Source of the DNA: Tomocerus qinae | Lineage: Eukaryota; Arthropoda; Collembola; Entomobryomorpha; Tomoceridae | Reading direction: 5' to 3' | Assembly: GCA_020055645.1 (NCBI GenBank) | Contig: CM034546.1 | Coordinates: 65,348,001 to 65,412,000, forward strand | Length of the DNA stretch: 64,000 bases | Shown: positions 19,657-30,468 of the stretch, in pieces | Layout: every line of letters begins with the position of its first letter | Numbering within the stretch: position 1 is the first letter of the stretch | Notes under the pieces: model-generated | The model's database searches: none | What the model was told of the DNA's origin: nothing | Seen by the model: only the letters and a program-made list of their open reading frames with translations | Position numbers and translations under genes: made by a program

Positions 19657-22600
19657 TTAATATTTGTAAGTAACTAGTTGACAACAAAATACTGAGTAAG
19701 ATATGTATATACTAATGGTGCAGTTTAATGGAGACGGTAAAGTTTTGTGCTATATTTCTATTTTTAAATACATGGTTTACTGCAATTTAGCTATGTGTGA
19801 TTCACCTATTAGATACAATTACAGCTTCTACAATGAATGCATATGTTTTATTTTCAAAAGTTTATAGGGACTAGCTGGTAGCCATATTTCCTGAATAAAC
19901 TGTGTAAGGTAATTACTGCAAGTTGCATTGACTCACATCAGAATTGTGTTTAAAATGCAGTAGAGAGGACAAAATTGTATACGTTCGTTCTGTCTCCTTT
20001 GTAATTTTGTTTCTAAATTTAATGTTTCAACAATAACAAAATAACAGCTTTAGACAGAAATTTGTTTAGGATAATAGTGCAACCTTCGCCACAATATATA
20101 TAACAACTGGAATAAGCAATTATCACAATCAGGGTTTATAGTGTACTTGTCTAATATATAAACACAGGACATGAAAAAGACCTTTTACCTTTTTGTTTGC
20201 CCTTTCGCCCAGCAAAATTATCAAAAAGGTACCATTTTGCTTTTTTGGTTATTTTAAATTGAATAAAATAAATTTAAATGTTATACGTTATAAAAGTTTT
20301 GGAAAATGTGAAAAATGTTTTGTCATGCTGAAAGAAAGTTTGTAACGATCAATAACAAGAAATTCAATCATAATTCATAATACAACTTCACATGTAGAAA
20401 ATGCCAGAGCAAAAGGGCAAAAAGGTACAAAAACGTGATGTTTTGCTCATCCTTTTTTACGCCCTGCATAAACATGTCATTGTCAAAAATATAATGGCAT
20501 ATATAATTTAAAAAGAGATATTTAACTGAATACTGAGTTGAGTTAATGAATCATGTTGATGATAGAGTAATCCAGGAATGTCAAAGCAATATGACTTTTC
20601 GCCACTTAATAATTTCTTATTTCCTCGGGTCACCTTTACAGAACCGAAAATTATTTTTGCAACGTCGGAGAAATGATCGTTATAGTCCTATATGTATATA
20701 ATATATCTTGGATGGCTGGTGTCAGAGTTACTAAATCTAAAAATCGAAAAAAGTCTTGGTACTCTGTAGTTTGAAAACTTTCTATGATGTCTGACTCAGA
20801 TAACGGTAAATTGATTACAGGCTGGTGACACATTTATTTTCAAAGTGGAAATGATTTATCTCTTATGCAGCTCTCCTTCTCTATACTTATGAAATCATTT
20901 ATAAAGTGTCTAAAAATTAATTCCTTTTGTCTTGTAAGTGCTAGACCTATAACAGCAGAAAGACAATATTGTAATTAATACTCTATGGATTAATTTTTAT
21001 GGGGCTTTCAAAGTAATTCTTTGGGCAGTAAAAACAATTCTTTTAGGCAGTTTTCTATTGGCAGTTTTTTTAATTTTTCGGGGCAGTAAGAAACAAACTG
21101 CCCCAAAACATATATTTACTGCCCAAAGAATTACTTTGAAAGCCCCGTAAAAAGGTATCCAATCAGAATATTGTCATATATTTGGTTTAGAATAATTAAA
21201 TTTTGTGTAACCGCTTTATGATTTTCTTGGACCACACAATGCTTCTAAATAGCGCAAGATGAGATAAATGCAGTATACCTTTCTGAAAGTCTCATATAAT
21301 ATTGTGTGTCCAATTAGGTGTTACCTGGGCCTCTAAATTATTATCTGAATAAACGAAAGGAAGAAGTTACAGTCTACTTTACATACAACTAAATATATTT
21401 GCTAAAATTTCCAGACGTCATGGAGTATCGTTGTTCCGCCTGAATATTCAATTTTTTTCTGCTTTTACAGTCATAGGCACTTCCAAGTCAATAGGAATCA
21501 ATTTTAAAACAATTTATACATCATTTCATAAGTATAAAGAAGGAGAGCTTCATAAGTGATAAATTATTTCCACTGCGAAAATAAATGTGGTAGCTAGTAA
21601 TCAATTTACCGTTATCTGTGTCAGACATCATAGAAAATTTCCAAACTACAGAGAGTATAGCAAAGCTTTTTTCCATTTTTAGGTTTAGTAACTCTCACGC
21701 CATCCAAACTATATTGTATACACATAATATAAGCTTAACCATCATTTTCTCGCCGTCGATAAAATAATTTTCGGTTCTGCAAGTTTGACACGAATAAATA
21801 AGAAGTTATTAAGGTAGCGAAACCTCAAGTTGCTAGATGTCCGTGGATTATTCTGCCATTATGAGTTAAATGTATGACAAGAATACTTTCTGTATGTCAG
21901 ACACTATGAAAACTGTAATTATTTCCTTTTGCATTTTAGAACTGACTAAAACGTTTATTATCTCTTCGAATTTTTTCCGATTGAAGGAAAGCGTTTAAAT
22001 TAAATACAATAAATATATGGTTTACACCTTTAAATGTATAAGGTGTTTTAGGAAATGATTCATATTTATATGAAAATTCAATTTCCACAATAAAATTACT
22101 ACTCTCCTTTTTAAACGCAGTACTATTGTTCCTTCATATTATACCTTGGCTTTTCTATGTGTATATAGGTAATGAAAATGCCATGTTTATATACGACCGA
22201 TCCACCGATCAGATAATATTATTATTACTTTGTAATTGGTTGGGATTTTGAAAAACGAGGTTGGAGACAGGCACATAACTAAGATCTATAATTTAGCAAT
22301 CTCTACTTACAATCTTTAAACCTTGGTTGTCACATATTCCAGTTGTTATATATTATATTGATTGTGTCGAAAGTCGCAATCTGGAACCAGACTTACTAAT
22401 TTTTGAAAAAACTTCTACATTGTACCTGTTATTAATGCTATAGCTTTTAATTTTGAAAAAAATTACAAAGGAATTAGAAATAATGTCTGCAATTTCGTCC
22501 TCTCCACTTCAATTCTAAATCGGATTATGGTGTTGCAAATTGCAAGTAATTACCGTTGTACCGTATCACGTAATCGACTAGTCGCACCAACTTTCGAAGA

Positions 22601-22776
22601 ATGTCTTCACTGTAAAAGCTGTAATTGTAAATCCAATAGGTGAATTTCACAAAGTCTAATTACAGTAAGCCTTGTTTTTAAAATAAAAAGTCTCATGTCT
22701 CCAATAAACTGCACCATTGGTATATACATAGTTTATTCACTATTTTGTTGTCAACTAGTTACCTTACAAATCTAAA
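19657..22776. repeat. Spacer of large inverted duplication between copies B and C
   Basis: Sequence upstream of copy B (19657 to about 20960) recurs as reverse complement upstream of copy C (about 21460-22776). For example, the gaaccgaaaattattttt block at about 20640 mirrors aaaataattttcggttc at about 21768. Start codons at 19656 and 22777 place the axis near 21,216. The arms diverge by small indels. The only unit in the centre is the short ACTGCC-type element at 20984-21157. The 60-codon frame at 20651-20833 is not a gene. Confidence 0.75.
20984..21157. mobile_element. Short ACTGCC-ended inverted-repeat element
   Basis: It has the same terminal variants as the 6471-14396 unit (GGATTAATTTTTATGGGGC on the left, the inverse of GGATACCTTTTTACGGGGC on the right) and ACTGCC-type subterminal motifs, but almost no interior. 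It is a deletion derivative of that family. No target duplication is evident. Confidence 0.75.
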
Positions 22777-24112
22777 ATGCGTTCCCGAGTCGCAAAGGTT
22801 TTGTTAAATTACGGAAACCTTATAGTTTTCTATTGGGGAAGTATACCTTTTGTTTTTGAAAAGAAAACGTTCAAACTGCTTCGATCTCGTAAAGCTTTCA
22901 AAAGATGGGTCCGAAATTTAATTATTGTTTTTCTCTACACATTGTTCTCAATTTCGGAGAATTTGAAGACAAACAAGAAGAATCTTTTGGAAAGGCTGTT
23001 AGGAATTCAAGAATTGCTAGCTTGTATAATGTTCTGCGTTGTGGGATGTTATTTGTTAGTTTACTTTAAAGACGATCCTTTTATGGCCAACGAAGTCTGG
23101 GGATTTTTTAATTACATTGAAAGTAAGTTATTTCACAATGAATTCGCGCCATAGAACTTTAAAAAATATATTTCGTGCTAGTTTTCAAAAAAAATCGCTG
23201 AAAAGGGTGGAAATATATGTGAATTTTTTCTGGTCGCAATCCTTTTTATATTAATAACTAACCTACTTAAAACGTTGACGCTCACTAGCTTAGGTTTTAA
23301 ATAACTTTTAATTTCTTACAGGAACACATCGGGTTCGTGAAGTTAAAGCTGGCGTATGCGAAATTCTGATGATATTGGGCGCTGTAATATTCATGCTACT
23401 CCCGCCTCTCTTTACAGCCTGCACACTACTAGCTTGTCCCGACAGGCATATGTTATTATTCAATTTATTTCCGGATATTTTAGTCCCGAGTCTGAAAATT
23501 CTTATTTCTCTTATTCAAATTCGAATTCTTTACATTGGCTGTGGATACGCTATGTTTTACTTGCTAAATACGATCTCCCTAATTCCCACGGTGATCAGAA
23601 GTTTAAAAGTCGAACTGCGCCCTGGACAAAAATATTATGTGGTTGGTTCTTCATTACGACAGAAAAATAATTGGCAACATACTTACCGAAGTTTGCAAGT
23701 CATTGGAATAATTATGCAAGCATGCGTGGGAGATTTATGCCCTCTTGTACAGTGGCTGCTGAACAAGTGCACATTGATGTGTAATTACGCATTGATTCGA
23801 TACCATCATGTTCTAAGTTACCCCGCGATGGCTTTCTTTTTATTAATGTCAACTGTAACCTTAGGGTGCTGGATGGTTTGCATGCACATCTCAGGCCAGT
23901 TTTATCATCACTCAAAAATCTGTGTGAAGCAAATAAAATATTTTAAGTGGAAGAGTGCAGCCGATACAAAAGAGATGAACAAATTCCGAAAGTCCTGTGC
24001 TCCGGTCGCCATCAAATTTGGTTCCTGCTACAACGTCAAAGTCACTACGGCTATGAAATATTTATTGAGTGTCATCCGTGGAACCTCCAAAATTCTTATT
24101 GCTTTCTCCTGA
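22777..24112 (+). CDS. Chemoreceptor-like multi-pass membrane protein C (2 exons, 378 aa)
   Basis: The model is join(22777-23122, 23322-24112). The donor is GTAAGT after NYIE, the acceptor ends TTACAG, the intron is 199 bases, and the phase is restored by an Arg codon. Hydrophobic segments fall at about residues 8-27, 47-66, 78-98, 130-153, 170-215 (two), 235-260 and 288-312. The C-terminal cytoplasmic-type block with KSCAPVAIKFGSCYN is shared with the partial gene at 1-273. Frames at 23356-23670 and 23947-24270 are shadows. A chemosensory role is inferred from family-style tandem expansion and topology. Confidence 0.87.
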
Positions 24113-25973
24113 AAATCCTGATTAACATTTGTCGAAAATATGTTTCTGTTTTTCAAAAGTACAAAGCACATATGTCTTCAAAATTTAATGTCAGATTTTT
24201 ACTTCAAAATTCAGAAAGCTGGATGTGGCCACAATTTTCTTTTTTTTTAAAGGCGTACAGGTCTGTCTAGTGGTCTAAACAGTCGCTTCTCAGGCTGAGG
24301 TCTGGAGTTCGAATCTCTGGAGCGCCTCAGGTCTAAAAGGTAGTAGTCTGAAGCTGGGAGAAGCTGTCATTGCCGTATATTCGTTATTAGCATTGATTTG
24401 CCTATCTTAGTGACAATATGATTATCTATCAATGCCCTGTCTGTAGTGTATGGATTGTTCTGTTGGTCTGTATACGTGCTACGAGTTCTACCTAGCACAA
24501 GTCTGGACAATGGGATGCACATGAGGTGATAAGGTGGATTGAAGTAGACTGCTGTAAGTGATTTGTCTGTGGTCACTGGTGGTCGGCTTACATGTCCCGG
24601 TCCCTCTCTGACTGCCCACCAGATCGAGTTGCGGGACAGTGTTGAGTCGTACCGTCTCATGGTTCAGTACTCTTCACTAAGTCTCTTCGTGTAAGTCTGT
24701 ACACTTAGTAAAGTTGTTCCGGGAGCCACTGCAAGTAAGCCCTCGCGGCTTGAGCGGTAGCATAGCTATACTAATCAATAGTAGTAGCTGTGCTTTCCCC
24801 CTAACACACACACAATTTTCTTTTGCTGTCACAGTAATAATAAATACAATGACATAAAAATAATAATTCATTTTCATTAAAACTTCCACGTAAAATGAAA
24901 TGAATACACTATTCGGAAAGTCTCATGTATTGTGCCCCATTAGGTGTTAACTCTAGAATTCCTATAGTGGTCCATGTGTCCACTTTATGATTTTATTCTT
25001 CTGTCATTCATTCATTCATACATCCACGGCGGTGGGTTCTTGGATCCTGTGTTAATCGGGGACGATGGTATAACATTAACTGTACCTTCGGTTCTATTCG
25101 TTGAGTCGAACAATGGAAGCGAATGGAATTTATGTTGTCTGGGACTCCTAAACAAACCAGTCCCATCGTCCTTGGCCCGATGTTAAAGCAATCGCGATAC
25201 ATACGAATCAATATTGTTCTCCAAATGCATTAAACTAATGTCTGTTTTTCCAGAATGATTGGTATGAGACCTGCCCAAATGACACTTTCTGTAATCAGTA
25301 TGAAATATTCTAAAATGGTCTTATATGTAAATTGCTTTCTAAGTAAATTGGATTACAAGATTTAGCTATAGTGACAGTGAGGTGTAGAACCATTTTGTTG
25401 ATATAATTATAACCTCTTTAGAAAAGTTTCAATGCTAATATCAGTATGTCCATTGTTACTGTTTAACAAAGACTTAACACCAAAATTTTCATGAATATTA
25501 ATAACAGTCAGGAGATACTTTCTGGAATATTATCACTTGCACTACTTTGAAATACGACACATATTTTACATTTGGGTTTGTCATTATTTCAAAGTCCCAT
25601 CAATTTAGGCGTTTTTTATTGTAAATTATTAATTGGTATGAAAGTAAATCATATTCAATAATTTGTTTTCCAATTTGAATAAAAGCTTTAAGAAGAAAGT
25701 AATCATTATAATGCATGCATCAGTCGTAAGTGAATTGGCTATTTCCAAATGTACTGCTCTCGTACTTAGACATGTGAAATTTACCTTTTCATTTTTGGAA
25801 GGCGTGAATATTACATAATAGTATTATTATAAACTAATTTAAATGGAATCAAATGTTGATCAAACATCGTACCTAAGTTAACAAACACATTTATCGCACA
25901 AAAACCACAATAAAGAAGTGTTAATCCATTTTGGCAAATTCTGTACTGATTTAATATATTTTAAAGTAACGAA
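24113..25973. other. Intergenic, with a tRNA-derived SINE-like stretch
   Basis: It holds the tRNA-like sequence at 24262-24331 and a unit of a few hundred bases after it that is unrelated to the flank of the 1-273 gene. The block from 24870 on resembles 860-1000, and 25630-25870 resembles the upstream region of the IR pseudogene. I see no protein gene; frames at 24367-24660, 24677-24889 and 24974-25211 have no recognisable content. Confidence 0.55.
24262..24331 (+). other. tRNA-Leu-like sequence, probable SINE head
   Basis: It has an A-box-like tctagtggtctaa, a TCTCAGGCTG segment that would place anticodon CAG, and a perfect B-box core GTTCGAATC. The order and spacing resemble a leucine tRNA. 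The acceptor and D stems pair poorly, so it is more likely a tRNA-derived SINE promoter or a tRNA pseudogene than a working tRNA. Confidence 0.5.
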
Positions 25974-26790
25974 AAAGGACCAGGCACTATCCTTATGGGA
26001 AACGTGAACCGACGGATGGGGCCCATTTCGATATATGTTTTTGACACTTATATAGTGGTCAAAAGTGAAGAAGGAAAAACTATGAATGTTGACACTTCGG
26101 GAGATAATGGGGGTCAAAGGTCAGCATTCCATTCCCTTATGACGTCCATCGTGCCGTACGTCATTCGAAAGGCCTCACTTTCCTGAGTCCAAAAATACCA
26201 CACACTTGACCTCTGTGACCGATAGGTCAAAAGCTATTAGCGAAAGAGTAGACATAGTTTAGTATTTATTGTATACTAGTATATTACCCGTCCTACGGAC
26301 GGGGCAAAAGGTAGGTGGGTTTATAATAATATACTCAGTGTTTGGTGCTTAATGTCACCGAAATGGCGAATGTTGCCGGTGGTACCCCGTCGGAATGTAA
26401 CATTCAGTGAGCGCAAAGCATATGCATTACAAAACATGAAGTTAGTTGATAATCAACCAAGTGAAAAGTGCCAAGAGAGTGCAATTGGTCTAAAGAATCC
26501 TATTGATTCAATGACCTATGCGGGTTTTCATTTAAAACGACAAACTGCTTTGCAGCTTTTATTATCATTATTCAATTATCGTCATTTATGTACGGACTCA
26601 GACAAACACACTAGGAAAATATCTTTAATGACAAGCCTTCAAATACGAAGACGTCGGCTGGACATTTGCCACCCAGGGCAGGGGAACGTGGACCCCTCTT
26701 CGCTTGCTGCCCCACAGGGGTTGCTACAACCCACGGGCAGTACATTTGGTAAGTAAGTATAATAAGTATGACTAGATTGGGATGTATGGC

Positions 26791-26856
26791 TAACCTAACC
26801 TAACCTAACCTAACCTAACCTAACCTAACCTAACCTAACCTAACCTAACCTAACCT
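26791..26856 (-). repeat. Interstitial telomeric repeat (TTAGG)n, ~13 copies
   Basis: The plus strand reads TAACC repeated without error for 66 bases, which is TTAGG on the minus strand, the ancestral arthropod telomere unit. Confidence 0.95.
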
Positions 26857-26987
26857 ATAACTAGATTGGGATGTATAACTAGATGGGGATGTATGACTAG
26901 ATGGAAATGTATGACTAGATGGGGATGAATGACTAGATGGGGATGTATGACTAGATGGGGATGTATGACTAGATTGGGATGTATGAC

Positions 26988-27014
26988 TAACCTAACCTAA
27001 CCTAACCTAACCTA
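26988..27014 (-). repeat. Interstitial telomeric repeat (TTAGG)n, ~5 copies
   Basis: Second perfect TAACC array, 27 bases, in the same foldback core and the same orientation as 26791-26856. Confidence 0.93.
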
Positions 27015-27893
27015 TGACTAGATTGGGATGTATAACTAGATGGGGATGTATGACTAGATGGGGATGTATGACTAGATGGGGATGTATGACTAGATGGGGA
27101 TGTATGACTAGATGGGAATGTATGACTAGATGGGGATGTATGACTAGATGGGGATGTATGACTAGATTGGGATGTATGACTAGATGGGGATGTATGACTA
27201 GATGGGGATGTATGACTAGATGGGGATGAATGACTAGATGGGGATGAATGACTAGATGGGGATGTATGACTAGATGGGGATGTATGACTAGATGGGGATG
27301 TATGAGTAGATGGGGATGAATGACTAGATAGGGATGTATGACTAGATGGGGATGTATGACTAAATGGGGATGTATGACTAGATGGACAAGTGTATTGGAT
27401 ATCTTCGGCCTTATATTTCGTAATGCATATGCTTTGCGCTCACTGAATGTTACATTCCGACGGTGTACCACTGGCAACATTCGCCATTTCGGTGACATTA
27501 AGCACCAAACACTGAGTATATTATTATAAACCCACCTACCTTTTGCCCCGTCCGTAGGACGGGTAATATACTAGTATACAATAAATACTAAACTATGTCT
27601 ACTCTTTCGCTAATAGCTTTTGACCTATCGGTCACAGAGGTCAAGTGTGTGGTATTTTTGGACTCAGGAAAGTGAGGCCTTTCGAATGACGTACGGCACG
27701 ATGGACGTCATAAGGGAATGGAATGCTGACCTTTGACCCCCATTATCTCCCGAAGTGTCAACATTCAGAGTTTTTCCTTCTTCACTTTTGACCACTATAT
27801 AAGTGTCAAAAACATATATCGAAATGGGCCCCATCCGTCGGTTCACGTTTCCCATAAGGATAGTGCCTGGTCCTTTAGCATTGTTTAGAAATA

Positions 27894-30140
27894 ATGAAAC
27901 CCGCTACTTTAATGGAATTTGTATTAATTATGATAATTAGTTACGTTTTTGGAGTAGTTGGTAAGGCTTCGACTCAAAAAGACAACTATTCTGTAGAAAT
28001 AGAAGGTTTTAATACCATCATCAACTTTTTTTCCCAATTTTGCAGTATTTATATTTTCCACGATAGTATTGTTTCAGAATTGTCTTATCTTGATAACAAT
28101 AGTGCACCTATTCTGATAACGAACATTAAAAACGCTTCTTCGTTAAAGTTTACAGAGGTCCATTCCGAAAGGAGGAAATGGATACTTCCATATGCACGAA
28201 TTAATGTTTTTCAAAAACAAATAATTACCTGGGAATCAAACGAGATTCTTGGATCCTATTGCATTACTTCGAGTTTTTATTCACCTGATAAAATCTGTAG
28301 AGAAAGTTACGTATACGACATTTTTATTGTTCCAGTAAACCTGTTACATCTTTATCAACGAAATCGAGATTTCACCGCGTATAATATTTATCCTATTTAT
28401 TTTGAACTGCAAACTGACGCGGATGGAAATAATTCCATTCAGAAAGCTTCACTATACTGCAAAAGTTGTTTCGCAAAATGTAACATTCACCCCTTTACAG
28501 TGGCTTTATTGTTGGAAATGAAATTTTCAATTTTGAAAACCGAAGTGCTAAAATCTTTTGTGAAGTACATTTACACTCATGCGTTTAAAGAAATTCCCAA
28601 GGTTAGTTACTGCCGTCAAATATTGGAGAATGGAACAGAAATTACAAGTTTTCATGGCAACAACACATTTTCAAATAGTACAGTGATATCGCCATTCATT
28701 TCGCTACTCAATCAATCAACTAATTTTGAAAAAGCCATTAAATTACTTTTATTAAAGTTTGCAATTACTAAAGACGTTGAAAAATTACATTTTGACACCT
28801 TTCATGTACAAATAGGAGAAGAATACTGGAATTGGGTTACATGCTCAGGAATACAAGAAGAAGATTATTGGCTGATGTATGTAATTCCATTCGACAAAAT
28901 AACATGGCTACTAATAGTTGTATCTCTTAACTCAGTTTCATTTGTGTTTTCCTACAACGTTTTAATAAACAATGATAAAAGAATTATCAATTTCATATTT
29001 AAAAATGTATTCCACCGTTTTCATACAACTTTCCTATTTTTAATAGTCCTGTTAGAACAAGGTGTATCTCTTCAAGCAAAAATTAACTTTAAGGTTATGT
29101 TAACATATGGCATTTGGATTGTGACAGGAGTAATTCTCAGCAATGCGTACAAAACCATTATTTTCAGCCAATTAATTTCTCCAAGAAAAATTGACAGTGA
29201 GTACATCCATTTTAAAGATTTGAACAATTTCGGTATTTCTGTATTAAACATGGATATTGTGGAGTTGATGCCAACACCATCGATGAAGATTCCTAAGAGT
29301 GTCCTCGAAGAAAACGGCAAGGTGAAATTTATACCAATCTGTACCGATCCACAATTATCACACATTTTTGCATTTTTCAATGCATCGAAAAACCTGCCTT
29401 CCTGCAACCATCCTGATATACTTAGAGAAGTTGGAGAAAATTATATTTTAAAACAGAAAACTGAATTCGAAAATTTGGCTGTATTAGGCCTTCAACAAAA
29501 TAGAATGATGCTATCTAATAATTTTTATAAAATTGTTTACACTAAGAACGAAGTGTACAGACTTATGGCTACTAATCAAAGTAATTCAAATTTACGATCA
29601 GCCTTAATTAAACTTTTAAGGCTACCGTCTAGACATCTCAGAGGTAAATTTGGAACGTCCTTCAGTGCTAAAATACCATTTATTATAAATAATTATGATT
29701 TTTTGAAAAACTGTAAAAATACTGCATTTGCTGGGCCAGGTACTTGGCTAGATGTTTTTGAAAAGTATTTGTTTCGAAATATTGTGTACATCCGAAGAAA
29801 TGAAAATATTTTCACGACCCAAAAGAAATTTACAGTTCCCTATTCTATCAGTAATTATCTACTGATTCAAAGGATGCAAAGTATTTTTAGCTCTGGAATA
29901 TACAAGCTATTTGCAAATTGGGATAGCTACTTTGAAGAGAAAGAAGTGCGACTACATTTCAAAATGAATTATAATTTCTCAACATTTTCACAAACTGAGA
30001 ATCCCAATGCAAAACGACCATTAAGTTTTTCAAACGTCATGTCTGTATTTTATATTTACTCATTTGCAATTATTTTAAGTACTGCCATTTTTGGAATAGA
30101 ACTAGTCTCAAAGACATTCAAATATTTTATGCATCTGTAA
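27894..30140 (+). CDS. Divergent ionotropic receptor, 748 aa, intronless
   Basis: Intact single exon. An N-terminal hydrophobic segment (about residues 8-25) acts as signal. Then comes a divergent extracellular region, a first membrane segment at about 335-360 after IPFDKITW, a pore-side block LLEQG (about 386), a third membrane segment at about 401-424 reading into SNAYKTIIFSQLISP (the position of the conserved SYTANLAAF-type motif), the second ligand lobe, and a last membrane segment at about 716-738. This is the IR/iGluR ion-channel layout; such IRs usually act in chemosensory neurons with co-receptors. Canonical glutamate-binding residues are not evident. AATAAA lies at 30155-30160. The paralogue at 1861-6060 is dead. 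A foldback element occupies its proximal upstream region. Confidence 0.9.
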   Translation: MKPATLMEFVLIMIISYVFGVVGKASTQKDNYSVEIEGFNTIINFFSQFCSIYIFHDSIVSELSYLDNNSAPILITNIKNASSLKFTEVHSERRKWILPYARINVFQKQIITWESNEILGSYCITSSFYSPDKICRESYVYDIFIVPVNLLHLYQRNRDFTAYNIYPIYFELQTDADGNNSIQKASLYCKSCFAKCNIHPFTVALLLEMKFSILKTEVLKSFVKYIYTHAFKEIPKVSYCRQILENGTEITSFHGNNTFSNSTVISPFISLLNQSTNFEKAIKLLLLKFAITKDVEKLHFDTFHVQIGEEYWNWVTCSGIQEEDYWLMYVIPFDKITWLLIVVSLNSVSFVFSYNVLINNDKRIINFIFKNVFHRFHTTFLFLIVLLEQGVSLQAKINFKVMLTYGIWIVTGVILSNAYKTIIFSQLISPRKIDSEYIHFKDLNNFGISVLNMDIVELMPTPSMKIPKSVLEENGKVKFIPICTDPQLSHIFAFFNASKNLPSCNHPDILREVGENYILKQKTEFENLAVLGLQQNRMMLSNNFYKIVYTKNEVYRLMATNQSNSNLRSALIKLLRLPSRHLRGKFGTSFSAKIPFIINNYDFLKNCKNTAFAGPGTWLDVFEKYLFRNIVYIRRNENIFTTQKKFTVPYSISNYLLIQRMQSIFSSGIYKLFANWDSYFEEKEVRLHFKMNYNFSTFSQTENPNAKRPLSFSNVMSVFYIYSFAIILSTAIFGIELVSKTFKYFMHL

Positions 30141-30468
30141 ATTTCAATATTGTGAATAAATCTACATTTTGTATTTCATAATGGTAATGGTAATCGTTAA
30201 TATAGCGTCAGTTATTACTTTATCCAACAAAATAATTTAATAATTTGTCTTAATTTAACATAAATATAAATCAGAGGAGTATAAATTGTAACATAGACTT
30301 CAACAATAAAGCTGCCTCTGCTACAACTTTCTCTATATACCATGTGTTGTTAGGTGTAAATTACCAAACCAGTTCGACTAACAAGTATAGTGGAGTAGAA
30401 TTTTACGTTTGACGATAATTTATTTCCAATTGAATATTAATAAAATACATTTTCATAAACATATTTAT
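30141..30468. other. Intergenic between convergent genes
   Basis: Holds the IR polyadenylation signal (AATAAA, 30155-30160) and the short 3' flank of the minus-strand CAP gene. Nothing else is seen. Confidence 0.6.

Larger units (their letters stand above)
26762..27384 (+). repeat. 18-bp minisatellite (tatgactagatggggatg)
   Basis: Roughly thirty tandem copies of an 18-base unit with few variants (gattggg, gatgaatg, gatggaaatg), interrupted twice by CCTAA arrays. It reads as a six-residue repeat (LVIHPH) on the minus strand simply because 18 is a multiple of 3. Confidence 0.95.
25974..27876. mobile_element. Foldback element with ~457-bp arms and internal satellite core
   Basis: Bases 25974-26430 are the near-perfect inverse of 27420-27876, with termini AAAGGACCAGGCAC and its complement. 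The core holds TTAGG-type arrays and an 18-bp minisatellite. No transposase is seen. Frames at 25995-26186, 27664-27855, 26352-26756 and 27007-27498 are arm copies or repeat translations. I see no clear target duplication. The right end lies 17 bases before the ATG of the intact IR. Confidence 0.9.

Noticed and set aside
26270..26320. CRISPR-like array or bacterial contamination
   Set aside because: No spaced direct repeats of CRISPR type anywhere; introns, IRs and telomere repeats mark the window as eukaryotic.
26352..26756. 134-codon frame in the second foldback element
   Set aside because: Starts in the arm (its twin begins the frame at 27498) and runs into the core; no recognisable domain.
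27007..27498. 163-codon frame with a six-residue LVIHPH repeat
   Set aside because: It is the translation of an 18-bp minisatellite plus a foldback arm; the repeat length alone keeps the frame open.
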